Below are positions 62,895 through 64,000 of a stretch of 64,000 nucleotides of DNA, piece after piece. Origin of the DNA: Bacillota bacterium (GTDB lineage: Bacteria; Bacillota; Clostridia; Oscillospirales; Oscillospiraceae). The first letter of the stretch is position 1. Every line of letters begins with the position of its first letter. The position numbers and the translations under genes were made by a program. Location of the stretch: the NCBI GenBank assembly GCA_021768085.1, contig JAETOJ010000007.1:1-64000 (forward strand), read 5' to 3'. The notes under the pieces are model-generated. The model worked only from the letters and a program-made list of their open reading frames with translations. It was not told the DNA's origin and made no database searches.

Positions 62895-63905
62895 ATGACA
62901 CAGGTTACTCTGGGCCGCACCGGGCTCACCGTCAACAAAAACGGCTTCGGCGCCCTGCCCATCCAGCGGATCTCCCGGGAGGAGGCGGCCTATCTGCTCC
63001 GGAAGGCCCTGGACAACGGGATCAACTTCTTCGACACCGCCCGGGCCTACACCGACAGCGAGGAAAAGATCGGCTATGCCCTGTCCGGAGTCCGGGATCG
63101 GTTCGTCCTGGCCACCAAGACAGCGGCGTGCACCGCCGAGGGCTTCTGGGCCGACCTCCACGCCAGCCTGAACAACCTGTGCACCGACCACGTGGATCTG
63201 CTCCAGTTCCACAACCCGGACTTCTGCCCCCGACCTGGGGACGGCACCGGCCTGTACGAGGCCATGGAGCAGGCCCGGGAGCAGGGCAAGATCCGCTTCA
63301 TCGGCCTGACCAACCACCGGCTGGCGGTGGCCCGGGAGGCGCTGGAGTCCGGTCTGTATGACACCCTCCAGTTCCCTTTTAGCTACTTGGCCGCCCCAGA
63401 GGAGATCCGGTTGGCCCAGGACTGCGGCCGGCTGGGGGTGGGCTTCATCTCCATGAAGGCCCTGTCCGGGGGGCTGATCACCAACTCCGCCGCAGCCTAT
63501 GCCTTCCAGGCCCAATTCCCCAACGTGCTGCCCATCTGGGGGATCCAGCGGGAGCGGGAGCTGGACGAGTTTTTATCCTACCAGGACAATCCGCCGGCCC
63601 TGACCGGGGAGCTCCAGGCGGTCATTGACCGGGATCGGGGGGAACTGGCCGGGGACTTCTGCCGGGGGTGCGGCTACTGCCTGCCCTGTCCCGCGGGGAT
63701 CGACATACCCAACTGCGCCCGGATGTCCCTGCTGCTGCGGCGAGCCCCGGCGGAGGGCAGCCTGACCCCGGAGTGGCAGGAGAAAATGGCCCGCATCGAC
63801 CAGTGCGTCCACTGTAACCACTGCGCCAGCCATTGCCCCTACGGGCTGGACACCCCGGAGCTGCTGCGGCGCAACTATGAGGACTACAAGACCTTTTTGA
63901 GCTGA
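62895..63905 (+). CDS. Aldo/keto reductase with ferredoxin-type cysteine clusters
   Basis: This is 336 residues after AGAGGG. The TIM-barrel part shows NGINFFDTARAYTDSE (Asp and Tyr of the active site), LATKTA (Lys about 75) and FIGLTNHRL. The C-terminal 90 residues add CRGCGYCLPCPAGI and CVHCNHCASHCPYG, each a 4Fe-4S-type motif. Such fused reductases are common in anaerobes and probably take electrons from ferredoxin-like centres. The substrate is unknown. Confidence 0.9.
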   Translation: MTQVTLGRTGLTVNKNGFGALPIQRISREEAAYLLRKALDNGINFFDTARAYTDSEEKIGYALSGVRDRFVLATKTAACTAEGFWADLHASLNNLCTDHVDLLQFHNPDFCPRPGDGTGLYEAMEQAREQGKIRFIGLTNHRLAVAREALESGLYDTLQFPFSYLAAPEEIRLAQDCGRLGVGFISMKALSGGLITNSAAAYAFQAQFPNVLPIWGIQRERELDEFLSYQDNPPALTGELQAVIDRDRGELAGDFCRGCGYCLPCPAGIDIPNCARMSLLLRRAPAEGSLTPEWQEKMARIDQCVHCNHCASHCPYGLDTPELLRRNYEDYKTFLS

Positions 63906-63926
63906 TCTTTTTCTCAGCGGCCAGTA

Positions 63927-63955
63927 TTGAATATTCAATTCACCCATGTTATAAT
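63927..63955 (+). promoter_or_regulatory. Promoter with an embedded palindrome at the window edge
   Basis: TTGAAT (63927-63932) and TATAAT (63950-63955) are 17 bp apart. TTGAATATTCAA (63927-63938) is a perfect palindrome covering the -35 box, a likely operator. The gene lies beyond the window. Confidence 0.65.
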
Positions 63956-64000
63956 ACCAGCACATTCTATCTTTTCCCGTGCTCGGGCCGATGTTGAACA

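Overview
The window looks like a GC-rich, spore-forming member of the Clostridia, probably of the Oscillospiraceae/Flavonifractor-Lawsonibacter kind. This rests on gene content (SLH-domain surface protein, DUF421/DUF4363 pair, VanZ, DUF5711, ECF transporter module, murB-rapZ-yvcK-whiA block, sporulation-type promoter motifs), on strong GGAGG ribosome binding sites and on high GC in the chromosomal part. The species cannot be fixed from the sequence alone.

Bases 1 to about 11.6 kb are the right-hand part of an integrative or mobilisable element. It carries a cut-off secreted sortase-like protein, a membrane-anchored surface protein, overlapping parA/parB, a MobV/Pre-type relaxase, a sigma-like regulator, and a Cro/CI-type repressor overlapping a large serine recombinase that ends the element. 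Two AT-richer cargo patches interrupt it. One is a TIR-like nucleotide-binding protein followed by a cupin protein (4.0-5.6 kb), next to the debris of what may be an HNH nuclease. The other is a ketopantoate-reductase-like gene (8.2-9.1 kb). A cluster of hairpins at 9.25-9.5 kb resembles an origin of transfer.

Bases 11.6-15.4 kb are a second AT-rich accessory stretch: a 23-codon stub of a repressor, an XRE/zinc-ribbon regulator, a VOC-fold protein, and three DUF3795-type cysteine-rich genes, one of them broken by frameshifts.

From 15.4 kb onward the window is chromosomal backbone. In order it holds an MFS transporter facing a very long GH2 enzyme; a ClpE-like unfoldase; cvpA, DUF5711, a GNAT gene and truA; an ECF module (ecfA1, a DUF3795-like insert, ecfA2, ecfT); VanZ and an RlmI-like methyltransferase; a GGDEF-like/EAL/PAS protein; the complete phosphate regulon pstS-pstC-pstA-pstB-phoU-phoB-phoR with a Pho-box-like site; an SLH protein; a RodA/FtsW protein divergent from tsaE-tsaB; nrdR; a small repeat protein behind a sigma-G-like promoter; DUF4363/DUF421; three uncharacterised genes; guaA; tRNA-Thr(CGU); cardiolipin synthase; dnaE; the murB-rapZ-yvcK-whiA operon; a conserved cysteine-containing protein; a secreted endonuclease/phosphatase-fold protein; and an aldo/keto reductase with ferredoxin-type cysteines.

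Two things deserve most attention. The first is the TIR-like/cupin pair, a plausible uncharacterised defence cassette whose start is one base out of frame in an A-tract. The second is a recurring architecture in the chromosomal part: palindrome-rich inserts bracketed by diverged copies of the adjacent host sequence (truA 3' end, pstB-phoU junction, SLH gene end, guaA terminator).
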